Below the pieces are notes generated by a model. That model searched no databases, was not told where the DNA came from, and saw only the letters and a list, made by a program, of their open reading frames with translations. From NCBI GenBank assembly GCA_019425655.1, contig NQWY01033936.1, forward strand, positions 62,001 through 126,000: a DNA stretch of 64,000 nucleotides, read 5' to 3'. Of the stretch, positions 8,136 through 17,776 are shown piece after piece (positions within the stretch are counted from its first letter, which is position 1; each line of letters opens with the position of its first letter). Both the position numbers and the translations under genes were made by a program. The DNA comes from Rhizophagus prolifer (lineage: Eukaryota; Glomeromycota; Glomeromycetes; Glomerales; Glomeraceae).

Positions 8136-10922
8136 ATGAGCGTAATTACTTCGACTCCCGGTCAAATTCAGGTGATTAAACGCACTGGAGATGTTGCTGC
8201 ATTTGATGCAGATAAAATTTCCGTTGCGATTGGTAAAGCTTTTCTTGCTGTGGAAGGTCAACAGAGTTCGGATTCAAGCCGTATTCACGACCGTATTACC
8301 CAGTTGACGGAAATGGTTTTAAATACATTTACTCGCCGTTTACCATCGGGCGGTACGATCCACATTGAAGAAATTCAAGATCAAGTAGAACTTGCTTTAA
8401 TGCGTACTGGGGAACAAAAAGTTGCCCGCGCTTATGTGATTTACCGTGAACAACGCGCTAACGCTCGTCAGCAAACAAACTCAAACCACCACCCTACTTT
8501 ACAAGTTACTGACGCAAACGGTCAGCTTCAGCCACTTGATTTAAGGGCATTACAAGCTACAGTTTCTAAAGCAGCTGAAGGTTTGGAAGGTATTGACGTT
8601 CAAGCGATCGTGGATGAAACCGTTAAAAACTTATATAACGGCGTAAAAGAAAGCGATATTGCTACGACCATGATGATGGCAACACGTACCCGTATTGAAC
8701 AAGAACCAAACTATACTTACGTAACTGCACGTTTGCTCTGTAATGAATTAGTGGGTACAGGTTTAGCTTTCTTAGGTCTACCAACTGATACTGCTGAAAA
8801 CAATGCACTCGAAGCATTCTTGAAAAAAGGTGTAGAGCTAGAAAAACTAGCAGCAGCAATTCAACCAGAACGCTCTAATCAGTTTACCTACTTAGGTTTA
8901 CAAACTCTATTTGACCGTTACTTCATTCACTCAAACGGCGTTCGCTTCGAATTACCACAATTATTCTTCATGCGTGTGTCAATGGGTCTTGCACTCAATG
9001 AGCAAGATAAAGAAGAGCGTGCAATCGAGTTCTATAACTTATTGTCTAGCTTCGACTATATGGCTTCTACGCCTACCCTGTTTAACTCAGGTACATTACG
9101 TCCACAGCTTTCAAGTTGTTACTTAACAACGATTGGCGATGACCTTTATGACATTTATGGCGCGATGCGTGACAACGCGATGCTTTCTAAATGGGCTGGT
9201 GGTTTAGGTAATGACTGGACACCTGTACGTGCCTTGAACTCTTATATTAAAGGTACAAACGGTAAGTCTCAGGGTGTTGTTCCATTCTTGAAAGTTGCGA
9301 ACGATACTGCTGTTGCCGTAAACCAAGGTGGTAAGCGTAAAGGTGCTGTATGTGCATACCTAGAAACTTGGCACTTAGACATCGAAGAGTTCTTAGAGCT
9401 TCGTAAAAACACTGGTGATGACCGTCGCCGTACACACGATATGAACACTGCGAACTGGGTTCCAGACTTGTTTATGCAACGTGTATTTGAAGATGGTGAA
9501 TGGACACTCTTTACCCCTTCTGAAACTCCAGACTTGCACGACTTAACTGGTGCTGAATTTGCTGAGCGTTATGCTTACTATGAGTCTGTAGCGAAAGAAA
9601 CTAACATGCTACACAAGAAAGTACGTGCTAAAGACTTATGGCGCAAAATGCTTTCTATGTTGTTTGAAACTGGTCACCCTTGGATCACGTTCAAAGATGT
9701 ATGTAACTTACGTTCACCACAACAACACGTTGGTGTAGTTCACTCATCTAACCTATGTACTGAAATTACCTTGAATACAAATCAAGACGAAATTGCAGTA
9801 TGTAACTTGGGTTCGATTAACCTTGTACAACACGTTCAAGGTGGTGTGTTAGACCGTGAGAAGTTAGCTCGCACAATCAAAACAGCAGTACGTATGCTCG
9901 ATAACGTTATCGACATTAACTACTATGCTGTACCACAAGCGAAAAACTCTAACTTGAAACACCGTCCTGTAGGTATGGGTATCATGGGCTTCCAAGATGC
10001 GCTATACGAAATGGGTATTGCTTACGGTTCAGACGCTGCTGTTGATTTTGCAGATGAATCAATGGAAGTGATTAGCTACTACGCGATTGAAACTTCAAGC
10101 AACTTGGCTGTTGAACGTGGTTCTTACTCAACATTCAAAGGTTCATTATGGGATCAAGGTATCCTTCCAATCGACTCTTTAGAAATTGTTGCGAAATCTC
10201 GTCCAGAGCGCATGTTCGAAGTTGACCGTACTCAACGTTTAGACTGGGACACTTTACGTGCCAAAGTTCAAAAAGACGGTATGCGTAACTCAAACGTGAT
10301 GGCAATTGCTCCAACGGCAACCATCTCTAACATTTGTGGTGTTTCTCAGTCTATTGAGCCAACATTCCAAAACTTATATGTGAAATCTAACCTGTCTGGT
10401 GAGTTCACTGTTATTAACCCTTACCTTGTTCGTGCATTGAAAGACCGTGGTCTTTGGGACACAGTAATGGTTAACGACCTTAAACACTTTGAAGGTTCAG
10501 TACAAAAAATTGCTCGTATTCCTGAAGAATTAAAAGCAATCTTTGCTACTGCGTTTGAAGTAGATACACGTTGGATCGTTGATGCTGCATCACGTCGTCA
10601 AAAATGGATCGATCAAGCTCAGTCACTTAACCTTTACATCTCTGGTGCAAACGGTAAGAAACTTGACATCACATACAAGATGGCATGGTTGCGTGGTCTT
10701 AAGACGACTTATTACCTCCGAGCTTTAGGTGCGACTTCTGCTGAAAAATCTACAATTAATACAGGTGCTTTAAACGCGGTTAAACCTGCGACTGTTGAAG
10801 CTGCCCCTGTTGTAGAAGCGAAAAAACCAGAAGCAGCGGTTGAAGAAGAAGGCTTTACCCAAGCAGCTCCTGTACCAATGGCTTGCTCAATCGACAACCC
10901 TGATTGTGAAGCTTGCCAATAA
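8136..10922 (+). CDS. nrdA: Ribonucleoside-diphosphate reductase, alpha subunit (class Ia)
   Basis: Catalytic subunit that reduces ribonucleoside diphosphates to deoxyribonucleotides. Residues 10-100 form an ATP-cone for allosteric control, followed by a second cone-like segment (DLRALQATVSKA). The barrel domain carries LSSCYLTTIGD, CNLGSINLV and NICGVSQSIEPTFQNLYVKS, holding the active-site cysteines. The tail ends CSIDNPDCEACQ, the shuttle cysteine pair that receives electrons from thioredoxin or glutaredoxin. Length 928 is normal for the Acinetobacter/Pseudomonas form. A hairpin follows the stop, then a small gene and nrdB. Confidence 0.97.
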   Translation: MSVITSTPGQIQVIKRTGDVAAFDADKISVAIGKAFLAVEGQQSSDSSRIHDRITQLTEMVLNTFTRRLPSGGTIHIEEIQDQVELALMRTGEQKVARAYVIYREQRANARQQTNSNHHPTLQVTDANGQLQPLDLRALQATVSKAAEGLEGIDVQAIVDETVKNLYNGVKESDIATTMMMATRTRIEQEPNYTYVTARLLCNELVGTGLAFLGLPTDTAENNALEAFLKKGVELEKLAAAIQPERSNQFTYLGLQTLFDRYFIHSNGVRFELPQLFFMRVSMGLALNEQDKEERAIEFYNLLSSFDYMASTPTLFNSGTLRPQLSSCYLTTIGDDLYDIYGAMRDNAMLSKWAGGLGNDWTPVRALNSYIKGTNGKSQGVVPFLKVANDTAVAVNQGGKRKGAVCAYLETWHLDIEEFLELRKNTGDDRRRTHDMNTANWVPDLFMQRVFEDGEWTLFTPSETPDLHDLTGAEFAERYAYYESVAKETNMLHKKVRAKDLWRKMLSMLFETGHPWITFKDVCNLRSPQQHVGVVHSSNLCTEITLNTNQDEIAVCNLGSINLVQHVQGGVLDREKLARTIKTAVRMLDNVIDINYYAVPQAKNSNLKHRPVGMGIMGFQDALYEMGIAYGSDAAVDFADESMEVISYYAIETSSNLAVERGSYSTFKGSLWDQGILPIDSLEIVAKSRPERMFEVDRTQRLDWDTLRAKVQKDGMRNSNVMAIAPTATISNICGVSQSIEPTFQNLYVKSNLSGEFTVINPYLVRALKDRGLWDTVMVNDLKHFEGSVQKIARIPEELKAIFATAFEVDTRWIVDAASRRQKWIDQAQSLNLYISGANGKKLDITYKMAWLRGLKTTYYLRALGATSAEKSTINTGALNAVKPATVEAAPVVEAKKPEAAVEEEGFTQAAPVPMACSIDNPDCEACQ

Positions 10923-10930
10923 CATTCAAT

Positions 10931-10962
10931 AAAATTGCTCTTTTTCACTAAAGAGCAATTTT
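10931..10962 (+). terminator. Hairpin after nrdA (attenuator or weak terminator)
   Basis: Perfect 13-bp inverted repeat, 10931-10943 and 10950-10962, with a 6-base loop, nine bases after the nrdA stop. Only four T follow the G/C part of the stem, so it may reduce rather than stop read-through to the downstream small gene and nrdB. Confidence 0.6.
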
Positions 10963-10978
10963 AAAAGAGGTAAAGATT

Positions 10979-11113
10979 ATGCTTTCTCATCTCAGCCATA
11001 ATTATATGCTTGGTGTTGGAGTATTAATCTTTGCCTTTATTTTCTTTTATATGCCGATGGTTTACGCATTCATTACGATACGTAAGCAACAGCGTAAGCA
11101 AAATAAGTTGTAG
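10979..11113 (+). CDS. Small single-span membrane protein between nrdA and nrdB
   Basis: A 44-residue reading frame, MLSHLSHNYMLGVGVLIF to a basic tail (RKQQRKQNKL). Residues 10-34 are strongly hydrophobic, a likely single membrane helix with the positive tail in the cytoplasm. AAAGAGG lies eight bases before the ATG. It fits exactly between the nrdA hairpin and the nrdB promoter. I do not recognise a family. The good ribosome site, membrane-helix/basic-tail design and position argue that it is real; its role with ribonucleotide reductase, if any, is unknown. Confidence 0.65.
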   Translation: MLSHLSHNYMLGVGVLIFAFIFFYMPMVYAFITIRKQQRKQNKL

Positions 11114-11163
11114 TGAGTAGAGACCAAAGGCCCAAAATTTGGTCATACCTTAATAAAACTTAA

Positions 11164-11191
11164 TTTTGTTTACACATTAAAAGCGTATAGT
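11164..11191 (+). promoter_or_regulatory. Candidate nrdB promoter
   Basis: TATAGT at 11186-11191 with a weak -35 (TTTTGT, 11164-11169) sixteen bases upstream. It would let nrdB be expressed apart from nrdA, in line with the hairpin and small gene between them. Confidence 0.4.
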
Positions 11192-11251
11192 AGGGACATC
11201 TTCGTTTAAGAGATGTCAAATATAGATATATACAACGAAGAGAGAACAAAA

Positions 11252-12535
11252 ATGTCTATCCTTAGTTGGGACGATTTTGAAGATGATTCGCAAAAACCGG
11301 CTGCACCTGAACACAAGTCTGCGGCCATCCAACCGGAAAAAACGCCAGATTCGCAGAATGTATCTACTGCGCAGCCATCATCGCCGAGCGTGGCAGCTCC
11401 ACAATCCGCTGGAACCCATTCCGTGCGACCAACAGTTGCCTCCGATACAATGGCTAGAGCCTCTGCAGCCTTAGAACATTTAGACGTTGCCCCTGGCCTT
11501 GAAGAGCTAGAAATGGGCGCGCAACGCGTTCAGGTTGACGACAAAGCCATGATTAACTGTCGCGCTGACTTGAACCAGCTTGTTCCATTTAAATACGAAT
11601 GGGCTTGGCAGAAGTATCTTGACGGGTGTGCAAACCACTGGATGCCACAAGAAGTTAACATGAACCACGACATCGCGCTTTGGAAGTCTGAAAATGGCTT
11701 AACCGAAGATGAGCGTACTATTGTTATGCGTTCTTTAGGTTTCTTCTCGACTGCGGACTCTTTGGTTGCAAACAACCTAGTATTGGCGATTTACCGTCAC
11801 ATTACTAACCCTGAATGCCGTCAGTACATCTTACGTCAAGCGTTTGAAGAAGCAATTCACACTCACGCTTACCAATACTGTATCGAATCTTTAGGTATGG
11901 ACGAAGGCGAAGTCTTCAACATGTACCGCGAGATTCCATCTGTTGCACGTAAAGCATCTTGGGGTCTTAAGTACACTCAATCTTTAAGTGACCCTACTTT
12001 CCACACTGGTACTCCTGAGAACGACCAACGTTTACTTCGTAACTTGATCGCATTCTACTGTGTACTTGAAGGGATCTTCTTCTACTGTGGCTTTACTCAA
12101 ATCTTGAGTATGGGCCGTCGTAACAAGATGAATGGTGTTGCTGAACAGTTCCAATACATCTTGCGTGATGAGTCTATGCACTTGAACTTTGGTATCGACA
12201 TGATTAACCAAATCAAGATTGAGAACCCTCACCTTTGGACTGCCGAGTTCCAACAAGAAGTGATTCAAATGATTCTTGAAGGTACTATGCTTGAAATCGA
12301 ATATGCACGTGACACAATGCCACGTGGTGTATTGGGTATGAATGCAAGCATGATGGAAGAATACTTGAAATTCATCTGTAACCGTCGTTTATCTCAGTTA
12401 GGTTTACCAGAGCAATTTGCTGGTGTAACCAATCCATTTGCGTGGATGTCTGAGATGATGGACTTACGTAAAGAGAAGAACTTCTTTGAAACTCGCGTAA
12501 CTGACTACCAAACTGGTGGTGCGTTAAGCTGGTAA
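11252..12535 (+). CDS. nrdB: Ribonucleoside-diphosphate reductase, beta subunit (class Ia)
   Basis: Di-iron, tyrosyl-radical subunit of class Ia ribonucleotide reductase, partner of nrdA upstream. I use the ATG at 11252 ([12 protein letters not shown], 427 residues), a typical NrdB beginning; an in-frame ATG at 11213 would add 13 residues with a cramped ribosome site. The first 85 residues are a Pro/Ala/Ser-rich linker. The core holds the iron-ligand helices [13 protein letters not shown] and [14 protein letters not shown]. The tail TGGALSW is the peptide that docks in NrdA. Its last 28 bases plus the stop lie in the direct repeat that bounds the downstream island. Confidence 0.96.
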   Translation: MSILSWDDFEDDSQKPAAPEHKSAAIQPEKTPDSQNVSTAQPSSPSVAAPQSAGTHSVRPTVASDTMARASAALEHLDVAPGLEELEMGAQRVQVDDKAMINCRADLNQLVPFKYEWAWQKYLDGCANHWMPQEVNMNHDIALWKSENGLTEDERTIVMRSLGFFSTADSLVANNLVLAIYRHITNPECRQYILRQAFEEAIHTHAYQYCIESLGMDEGEVFNMYREIPSVARKASWGLKYTQSLSDPTFHTGTPENDQRLLRNLIAFYCVLEGIFFYCGFTQILSMGRRNKMNGVAEQFQYILRDESMHLNFGIDMINQIKIENPHLWTAEFQQEVIQMILEGTMLEIEYARDTMPRGVLGMNASMMEEYLKFICNRRLSQLGLPEQFAGVTNPFAWMSEMMDLRKEKNFFETRVTDYQTGGALSW

Positions 12536-12539
12536 GTTT
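12497..12539 (+). repeat. Direct repeat, left copy (nrdB 3' end; putative attL)
   Basis: The last 39 coding bases of nrdB, including the stop codon, plus four bases. 39 of 43 positions match the copy at 20514-20556 and the last 32 bases match at 31 of 32. It marks the left edge of an 8-kb segment. Confidence 0.75.
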
Positions 12540-12553
12540 CGACTTAGTTAATT

Positions 12554-12588
12554 AAGAAAAAACCGCTATCTATTAGCGGTTTTTTCTT
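12554..12588 (+). terminator. Terminator downstream of nrdB
   Basis: Perfect 14-bp stem (12554-12567 and 12575-12588) with a 7-base loop, G/C core ACCGCT/AGCGGT and a T-run: a classical rho-independent terminator 18 bases after the nrdB stop. Confidence 0.9.
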
Positions 12589-12966
12589 GGCTTATATTTA
12601 TTAAACTTTTTTCAAGATGCTAAGTCTTGATCATATATATGCAGATTTTTCAGCAATCTTATTAAATTGCCAACCTCTATATATATCCCTTACCACGTTT
12701 TCACTAAATTTAATTTTAAATGAGTTTAATGAAAACTTTACTGATTCTATCGTTGCTTTTTTTCAGAATCCACTATCACACCATTAAAATTTATAAATGG
12801 ATATTAATTAATTGATTTTATTCCACTACAGGTATCAATATATTGATTAATATTTTCTATAAAGCAGCATATGTATTTCATCCTCCATTATTAAAAAATA
12901 AAATAAATTCAAGAGTAAAATTATTAATATCTAAATCAATTAGTTTAGGTACCCATAATAATGGAT
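12589..12966. other. A/T-rich gap at the left end of the island
   Basis: About 380 bases between the nrdB terminator and the TauE-like gene. Strongly A/T-rich, with no plausible gene, transposon end or RNA that I can support. Confidence 0.5.
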
Positions 12967-13725
12967 CTATACTGTTAAAGCGTATTTAACAATAATAGAT
13001 ATTCCAGATAGCAGTACAATAAAATTAATAATTTTCAAGAATTGCTGCTTAGACAATTTGAGTGTAATTCGCTTGCCAATGAATGCACCTATCAACATCG
13101 ATGGGATAAACAGAAGTGCAAGTGACAATAAGTTATCAGAAAAATACACACCTGCTGTAGTAAATAGAATGACTCGAAAAACCGTACTGCATCCAATTAA
13201 TGTTGTTTGAGTGACACGGATTTTTTCTGGAGTTTCGATTCGCCCATTGAGGTAAATTGCATATAAAAACCCACCGCTACCAAACATAGCCCCTAAGAAA
13301 CCACCAGATAAGCCAAAAGGAAAAACAAATTTTTTCTCTAGTTTTTTCTGTGGCTTAAAGCCACTTAATGAGTAAATCGCATATAAAAGAGTAAATATAC
13401 CAAATGCTAGCAGTGCGTAACTTGCATTAACTCTCATCAGCAGTATAAAGCCAAGAAAACTACCGACAAACATAAGTGGTATTAGAAATTTTAATTCAGA
13501 AAAGTCTGCCTTCTTACCATCTTTAATGACATTTGAAATGGCAGCGAACATATCTAGTAAAGCTAATAGTGGAATAATTTGTGAGAGAGGCAAAAAGTTA
13601 AGTAATACAGGACTCGCAATTAATGCAGTTCCAAAACCCACCATTCCAAAAATAATATAAGAGCACACTATTGTTATTAACATTATTGAAAGTTGCAGTA
13701 CTGAAAAATCTTCTAAAAGATACAT
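12967..13725 (-). CDS. TauE/SafE-family membrane transporter
   Basis: A 252-residue polytopic inner-membrane protein of the TauE/SafE (sulfite exporter) family: about eight hydrophobic helices with the family's repeated glycine-rich motifs, for example IIFGMVGFGTALIASPVLLNFLPL near the start and GGFLGAMFGSGGFLYAIYLNG in the middle. Family members move sulfite, sulfoacetate or other small organic anions outward, and some work inward. It is the leftmost island gene and is divergent from the four-gene operon beginning at 13906, so it may export the product or a by-product of that operon. Substrate unknown. Confidence 0.85.
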   Translation of the reverse strand: MYLLEDFSVLQLSIMLITIVCSYIIFGMVGFGTALIASPVLLNFLPLSQIIPLLALLDMFAAISNVIKDGKKADFSELKFLIPLMFVGSFLGFILLMRVNASYALLAFGIFTLLYAIYSLSGFKPQKKLEKKFVFPFGLSGGFLGAMFGSGGFLYAIYLNGRIETPEKIRVTQTTLIGCSTVFRVILFTTAGVYFSDNLLSLALLFIPSMLIGAFIGKRITLKLSKQQFLKIINFIVLLSGISIIVKYALTV

Positions 13726-13905
13726 TTAAAATTCCATTTTTGATTTTTAACTAAGCCAAACTACACTAAAATATAAATTATCACATAAATATTAGATAAT
13801 TTTATCAAACATTAAAATATTTAATACTCATTTTTTTTGATTATTTCTTTGTTATAAAAATTTCGCTGTAAAAAATAAATTTCATTATAAAAGGATAATT
13901 CAAGA
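13726..13905. promoter_or_regulatory. Divergent promoter region of the island operon
   Basis: 180 very A/T-rich bases between the TauE-like gene and the di-iron enzyme gene. It must hold both promoters and is the likeliest site for the island's LysR regulator, but I could not single out an operator. Confidence 0.45.
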
Positions 13906-14688
13906 ATGAACTCTAAAGTAATCATCAATGGAAATGTTGATTGTAAAGAAACGATTAGTGCTGAGTTAGATGAATTCATTACTAAAATGGATGATCATGA
14001 AATTTTCCAAAACAATTATTTCAAGCATTTGACTTCTACTTCATGGACGCCAGAATCATATATCTTATTTCGTGACAACTTCTTCTATCGTACCGAGCTA
14101 ACCGTAAAAGGGATTGCTCATGTATGTTCGCGATCTGCTTTTGAAAACGATATGGACACTCTAGTCCTATTCACTCACATCTTAAGTGAAGAAACTGGTA
14201 TGGGTGAAAAAGCCAAGTGCCATGAAATCTTTATGGAGAATGCGCTGAATGTATTTGGCGCCGCAGAATACAATCTTCCAGAGATGAAGGTTCAACAGGC
14301 TAAGAATAGTGATCGAATCATCGCAGAGACATTGCAGTATCGAGATACTATCCAAGGTTTGATTACGGGTAGTTATCCTCGCATGTTAGGAGCAGTCATG
14401 GCCCTAGAAAACCATGCTGATAAGATGCTTACCGTATTCCGCGAAGCGTTCCGATTCAATAACAAAAACCTTGATCCAAGTGAATTCATTAAAAAAGTTG
14501 AGGTCTATTTTAACGCCCATATCGAAAATGGCGTCGAAGATCGTCACGCTCAAGATGCTAAACAGTGTGTACATAACAACTGTAATAACCAAGAAGACCT
14601 TGATGAGATTAAGTTTGGTGCAAATGAAACATTGAAAGCCCAGCTTAAGATGTGGAATGCAATGTTTGATCAAGCTGTATCACTTTAA
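13906..14688 (+). CDS. Haem-oxygenase-like di-iron oxidase/oxygenase (HDO-type)
   Basis: A 260-residue, all-helical soluble protein with the layout of the haem-oxygenase-fold di-iron enzymes (relatives of UndA, BesC and CADD). Candidate iron ligands are the acidic and histidine residues in LSEETGMGEKAKCHEIF, the Glu in VMALENHAD, and the last-helix cluster YFNAHIENGVEDRHAQD with its H...D..H spacing. Such enzymes use oxygen to cleave or oxidise amino-acid-like substrates. It is first in a tight operon with an aminotransferase 25 bases downstream, which fits an amino-acid-derived substrate. AAGGA lies before the ATG. Family call is fairly firm; reaction unknown. Confidence 0.75.
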   Translation: MNSKVIINGNVDCKETISAELDEFITKMDDHEIFQNNYFKHLTSTSWTPESYILFRDNFFYRTELTVKGIAHVCSRSAFENDMDTLVLFTHILSEETGMGEKAKCHEIFMENALNVFGAAEYNLPEMKVQQAKNSDRIIAETLQYRDTIQGLITGSYPRMLGAVMALENHADKMLTVFREAFRFNNKNLDPSEFIKKVEVYFNAHIENGVEDRHAQDAKQCVHNNCNNQEDLDEIKFGANETLKAQLKMWNAMFDQAVSL

Positions 14689-14713
14689 TTAAAACGGATT
14701 TTGAGATTTCACA

Positions 14714-15994
14714 ATGCAAAACTTAGGTATTTCACAAGCAGCCTTGAATTTACGTGAATCAATTACACACGGAACTAAGGCGAAAATTTTAGAGTTAAAT
14801 AAAAAGTCTAGCGCAGATGATCAGGTCATTGATTTAAGTATTGGTACTTTGGATGAAAAAACCAATAGCGGTATTGATGATGCAGTTAAGAGTTATATTT
14901 CAAATAATGCTGCAATTATCCATGAGTTTGCCCCAGTTAAAGGCTTCCCTTTCTTACGAAAGGCTATTGCTGAGCGTGTGAAGCGTTTACGTGATATCAG
15001 CTTCAATCCAGATACTGAAATCATGGTCACTCCTGGCGGTATTAAAGGTGCTATCACCGTGGTATTTCATACACTTATAAATCCAGACGATGAGGTTATT
15101 TACCCAGTACCAAACTGGCCTCATTACGCAGACATGATTGAATTGCACTTAGGTAAAGCTAAACCAATCTATGTCAAAGACTTTTATAACCAAGCGATTG
15201 ATGTAGTTGAGTTAGAAAAAACCATTACAGATAAGACCAAAATTATCATTCTTGGTGACTGTCTAAACCCTTCTGGCAAAATTTACACTCGTGATGAATT
15301 AGAGTCGATTTCAAAAGTAATTTTGACTACCAATGCCGAACGTTTGTCAAAAGGTCTAAGCCCAATCTATGTACTTTTTGATTGTCCGTATGAATCACAT
15401 ATTTTGAATACTAAGCCTGCAAATATTTCAAATATTACCCAACAGTTTAAAGACCAAACACACTCTATGTGGGACTACACCATTTATATTACTGGTCCCG
15501 GTAAAACCTATGGAATGCACGGCGACCGATCTGGATATATTTGTGCTTCGGACAAACTGATTAAAGTTATGGAAAAGGTACAGGTGAATTTAAACTCATT
15601 TGCTTCGACTTATGCCCAAATTGCGACACATGAAGCAATGCAAGAATACATGGATGACGTTGCAAAGAAACGTGCGGTAGTTGCCAGACAGAACATGCAG
15701 ACATTCATTGAAGACTTAAAAAGCTGCACTGGTTTAGAAGTGACTGAGCCTGAAGGTGGATTTTTCTTATTCTTGGACTTGTCAAAGTATGGCGACAAAA
15801 TCCAAAAGCTAGGATTTGATTCAGCCGATCAATATCTTTTGGAAACAGCAAAAGTTGCTTCTATTGGAGGCATGCATTTTGGTGAAAACATCGATAGCCT
15901 CCGACATTACATTCGCATGAATTGTGGACGTGATCCAGTGACTCTAAAGGCAGCCGCAGCACGTATTAAAGAAGCCCTTCAGAAATTGAACTAA
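14714..15994 (+). CDS. PLP-dependent class I/II aminotransferase
   Basis: A 426-residue fold-type I PLP enzyme. The aspartate-aminotransferase pattern is visible: PGGIKGAITVVFHTLINPDDEV at the cofactor phosphate site, NWPHYAD, LNPSGK (equivalent of NPxG), LFDCPYE with the aspartate that pairs with the PLP nitrogen, and the Schiff-base lysine in ITGPGKTYGMHGDRSGY. GMHGDR is the phosphate-binding region. The C-terminal arginine is in HYIRMNCG, the usual carboxylate-binding position. It probably transaminates an amino acid or keto acid for the neighbouring di-iron enzyme. Second gene of the island operon; no strong ribosome site, so perhaps translationally coupled. Confidence 0.88.
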   Translation: MQNLGISQAALNLRESITHGTKAKILELNKKSSADDQVIDLSIGTLDEKTNSGIDDAVKSYISNNAAIIHEFAPVKGFPFLRKAIAERVKRLRDISFNPDTEIMVTPGGIKGAITVVFHTLINPDDEVIYPVPNWPHYADMIELHLGKAKPIYVKDFYNQAIDVVELEKTITDKTKIIILGDCLNPSGKIYTRDELESISKVILTTNAERLSKGLSPIYVLFDCPYESHILNTKPANISNITQQFKDQTHSMWDYTIYITGPGKTYGMHGDRSGYICASDKLIKVMEKVQVNLNSFASTYAQIATHEAMQEYMDDVAKKRAVVARQNMQTFIEDLKSCTGLEVTEPEGGFFLFLDLSKYGDKIQKLGFDSADQYLLETAKVASIGGMHFGENIDSLRHYIRMNCGRDPVTLKAAAARIKEALQKLN

Positions 15995-16002
15995 CTCATA
16001 TT

Positions 16003-16033
16003 ATTCAGGAAGTTAATTTTTAACTTCCTGAAT
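16003..16033 (+). other. Intercistronic hairpin before the FAD protein gene
   Basis: Perfect 14-bp inverted repeat (16003-16016 and 16020-16033) with a 3-base loop, lying eleven bases before the next start codon. It has no T-run of terminator type. It probably affects mRNA stability or hides the weak initiation region of the next gene. Confidence 0.6.
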
Positions 16034-16043
16034 TTACATTTTT

Positions 16044-17756
16044 ATGGACGATATTACTTTGAAAAAGTTCTGTATCATTGGAATGGGATTCTCAGGTACG
16101 TGTACCTTCATCAGCTTTGTAAAAAAATTACTAAATCAAGAGATTGATCATAAGTCATGCTCTATTACTCTTGTTGAAATGCGTGAATCTATTGGACATG
16201 GGAATCCATACGACAAAGACGAATTATTGGCTGGCCATTTGTGTAATAACCCTGCCCATTCAATGTCGCTTTGGGATAACGACTTTGTGGATTGGATGGC
16301 AGAAAATAAAAACCATCTGATGACTCATTACCCCCACCTAGTTTATAAAAAATCTTTGGCTGGTGAACCACAGGTCTTCCCCAATCCTAATGCCTTTTAT
16401 CCTAGAGCTTTGTTTGGTATCTATCTGAATGATAGATTCAAAAAATACCTAGAATTAGCCAAATTAAATCGTATAAAAGTTGAAGTTTACAATGGCTATG
16501 AAGCTATCGATGGCTATGAGGCTAAAGGCGGTTATAATTTAGTTATCAAGAATCAAAACTTAAATCGAACCATTGAATTAAAAGGGTTTTCTAAGCTGTT
16601 GCTGACTATCGGACACTGGACTGCAAGTCGTTTAGACTCCGAACACAGTTTATTTGTAAAACCATATCCTTTTCAAAAAGTCTTAATCAGACTTAATGAC
16701 ATTATGAGACAAGATCATAAGCCAAATATTCTTGTGCGTGGTATGGGCCCTAGTGGTGTTGATACGGTCATCACTCTATTTAGCGAAGGATCGTTTGTAA
16801 ATGAAAATGGAGCCTTCTCAAGCTATCAGAAGGCCGTGACAGATGAAAACTTCAAAGCCTATGTTGTTAGTCGTTCAGGATACTTCCCTGCGGTACGAGG
16901 CAATAAACCTAACTATGACTTTAAGTATTTCACTCATGAATCTTTCCCTGAGTTGCAGCAGCACTTAAATCAGGTTTTATCACTAGATGATATTCTTCAT
17001 CTGCTTGATCTTGAGCTTAAAAATGCAACGAATGGTGAAGTGTCATTCAATGACTTATGTAACTTGAAATTTGCAAATGCTTATGAAAAGTTGAAATATG
17101 ATCTGGAACACCAAGAGCTTAATGACTTAATTAATATGATCATTCTTAAAGTACGAAGAATGAAGTTTTACCGCTATTTAAGCAGTCATGATAAAAAACG
17201 CTACGACCAAGAATTTGATCACTTATTCATTCGCCTTGCCGTACCAATCCCACTGGAAAATGCACAAAAGCTGAAATGCCTATTTGAAGCTGGTCTACTT
17301 CAATCACTCAAACTTGGCTATAACAGTAAACCTCTAAAAATAATGGATAGCCATGTACAGCTCACTGATGATCTAGGGCATTCATTTGATTTTGATCTTG
17401 TGGTGAATACGATCAGTCAAGATTTTGATATCTATAAACATCCCTCAGCATTGGTTAAATCATTGTTAGAGCAAAAGAATATTGTCCCGAATATGGAGGA
17501 TGAATATAACACTGGAGGTTTAATGCTGGATGGCTTAGAGACCTACAAACTGATGGAAAACCGTAGAGGGACTATAAAACCCTCGGAATATTTTTACTCT
17601 TTTGGTGTGCTTACCCGCTACTGGCAGAATGAACGTAACTTTTCCAAAGCGATTGTTGATGCTGCTGATTCTGTCTCGACTGATTGGGTTGAATTGTTTC
17701 AAAAGCATCTCAGTGAACCCATATTTACGCCAGAACAACTTTATAAAATTAGTTAA
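16044..17756 (+). CDS. FAD/NAD(P)-binding protein (NAD_binding_9 type)
   Basis: A 570-residue flavoprotein-like enzyme. The N-terminus KFCIIGMGFSGTCTFISF is a dinucleotide-binding GxGxxG motif; GHGNPYDKDELLAGHLCNNPAHSMSLW follows, as in PF13454-type FAD/NAD(P)-binding proteins. A second nucleotide-binding segment appears at NILVRGMGPSGVDTVITLF (about 229). The C-terminal half is less conserved. Members are often found in secondary-metabolite or amino-acid modification clusters. Third gene of the island operon. The start has only a poor ribosome site and is shadowed by a hairpin. Likely a monooxygenase or oxidase acting with the di-iron enzyme; not proven. Confidence 0.8.
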   Translation: MDDITLKKFCIIGMGFSGTCTFISFVKKLLNQEIDHKSCSITLVEMRESIGHGNPYDKDELLAGHLCNNPAHSMSLWDNDFVDWMAENKNHLMTHYPHLVYKKSLAGEPQVFPNPNAFYPRALFGIYLNDRFKKYLELAKLNRIKVEVYNGYEAIDGYEAKGGYNLVIKNQNLNRTIELKGFSKLLLTIGHWTASRLDSEHSLFVKPYPFQKVLIRLNDIMRQDHKPNILVRGMGPSGVDTVITLFSEGSFVNENGAFSSYQKAVTDENFKAYVVSRSGYFPAVRGNKPNYDFKYFTHESFPELQQHLNQVLSLDDILHLLDLELKNATNGEVSFNDLCNLKFANAYEKLKYDLEHQELNDLINMIILKVRRMKFYRYLSSHDKKRYDQEFDHLFIRLAVPIPLENAQKLKCLFEAGLLQSLKLGYNSKPLKIMDSHVQLTDDLGHSFDFDLVVNTISQDFDIYKHPSALVKSLLEQKNIVPNMEDEYNTGGLMLDGLETYKLMENRRGTIKPSEYFYSFGVLTRYWQNERNFSKAIVDAADSVSTDWVELFQKHLSEPIFTPEQLYKIS

Positions 17757-17776
17757 TCGGACGAGGAAAATGATCA

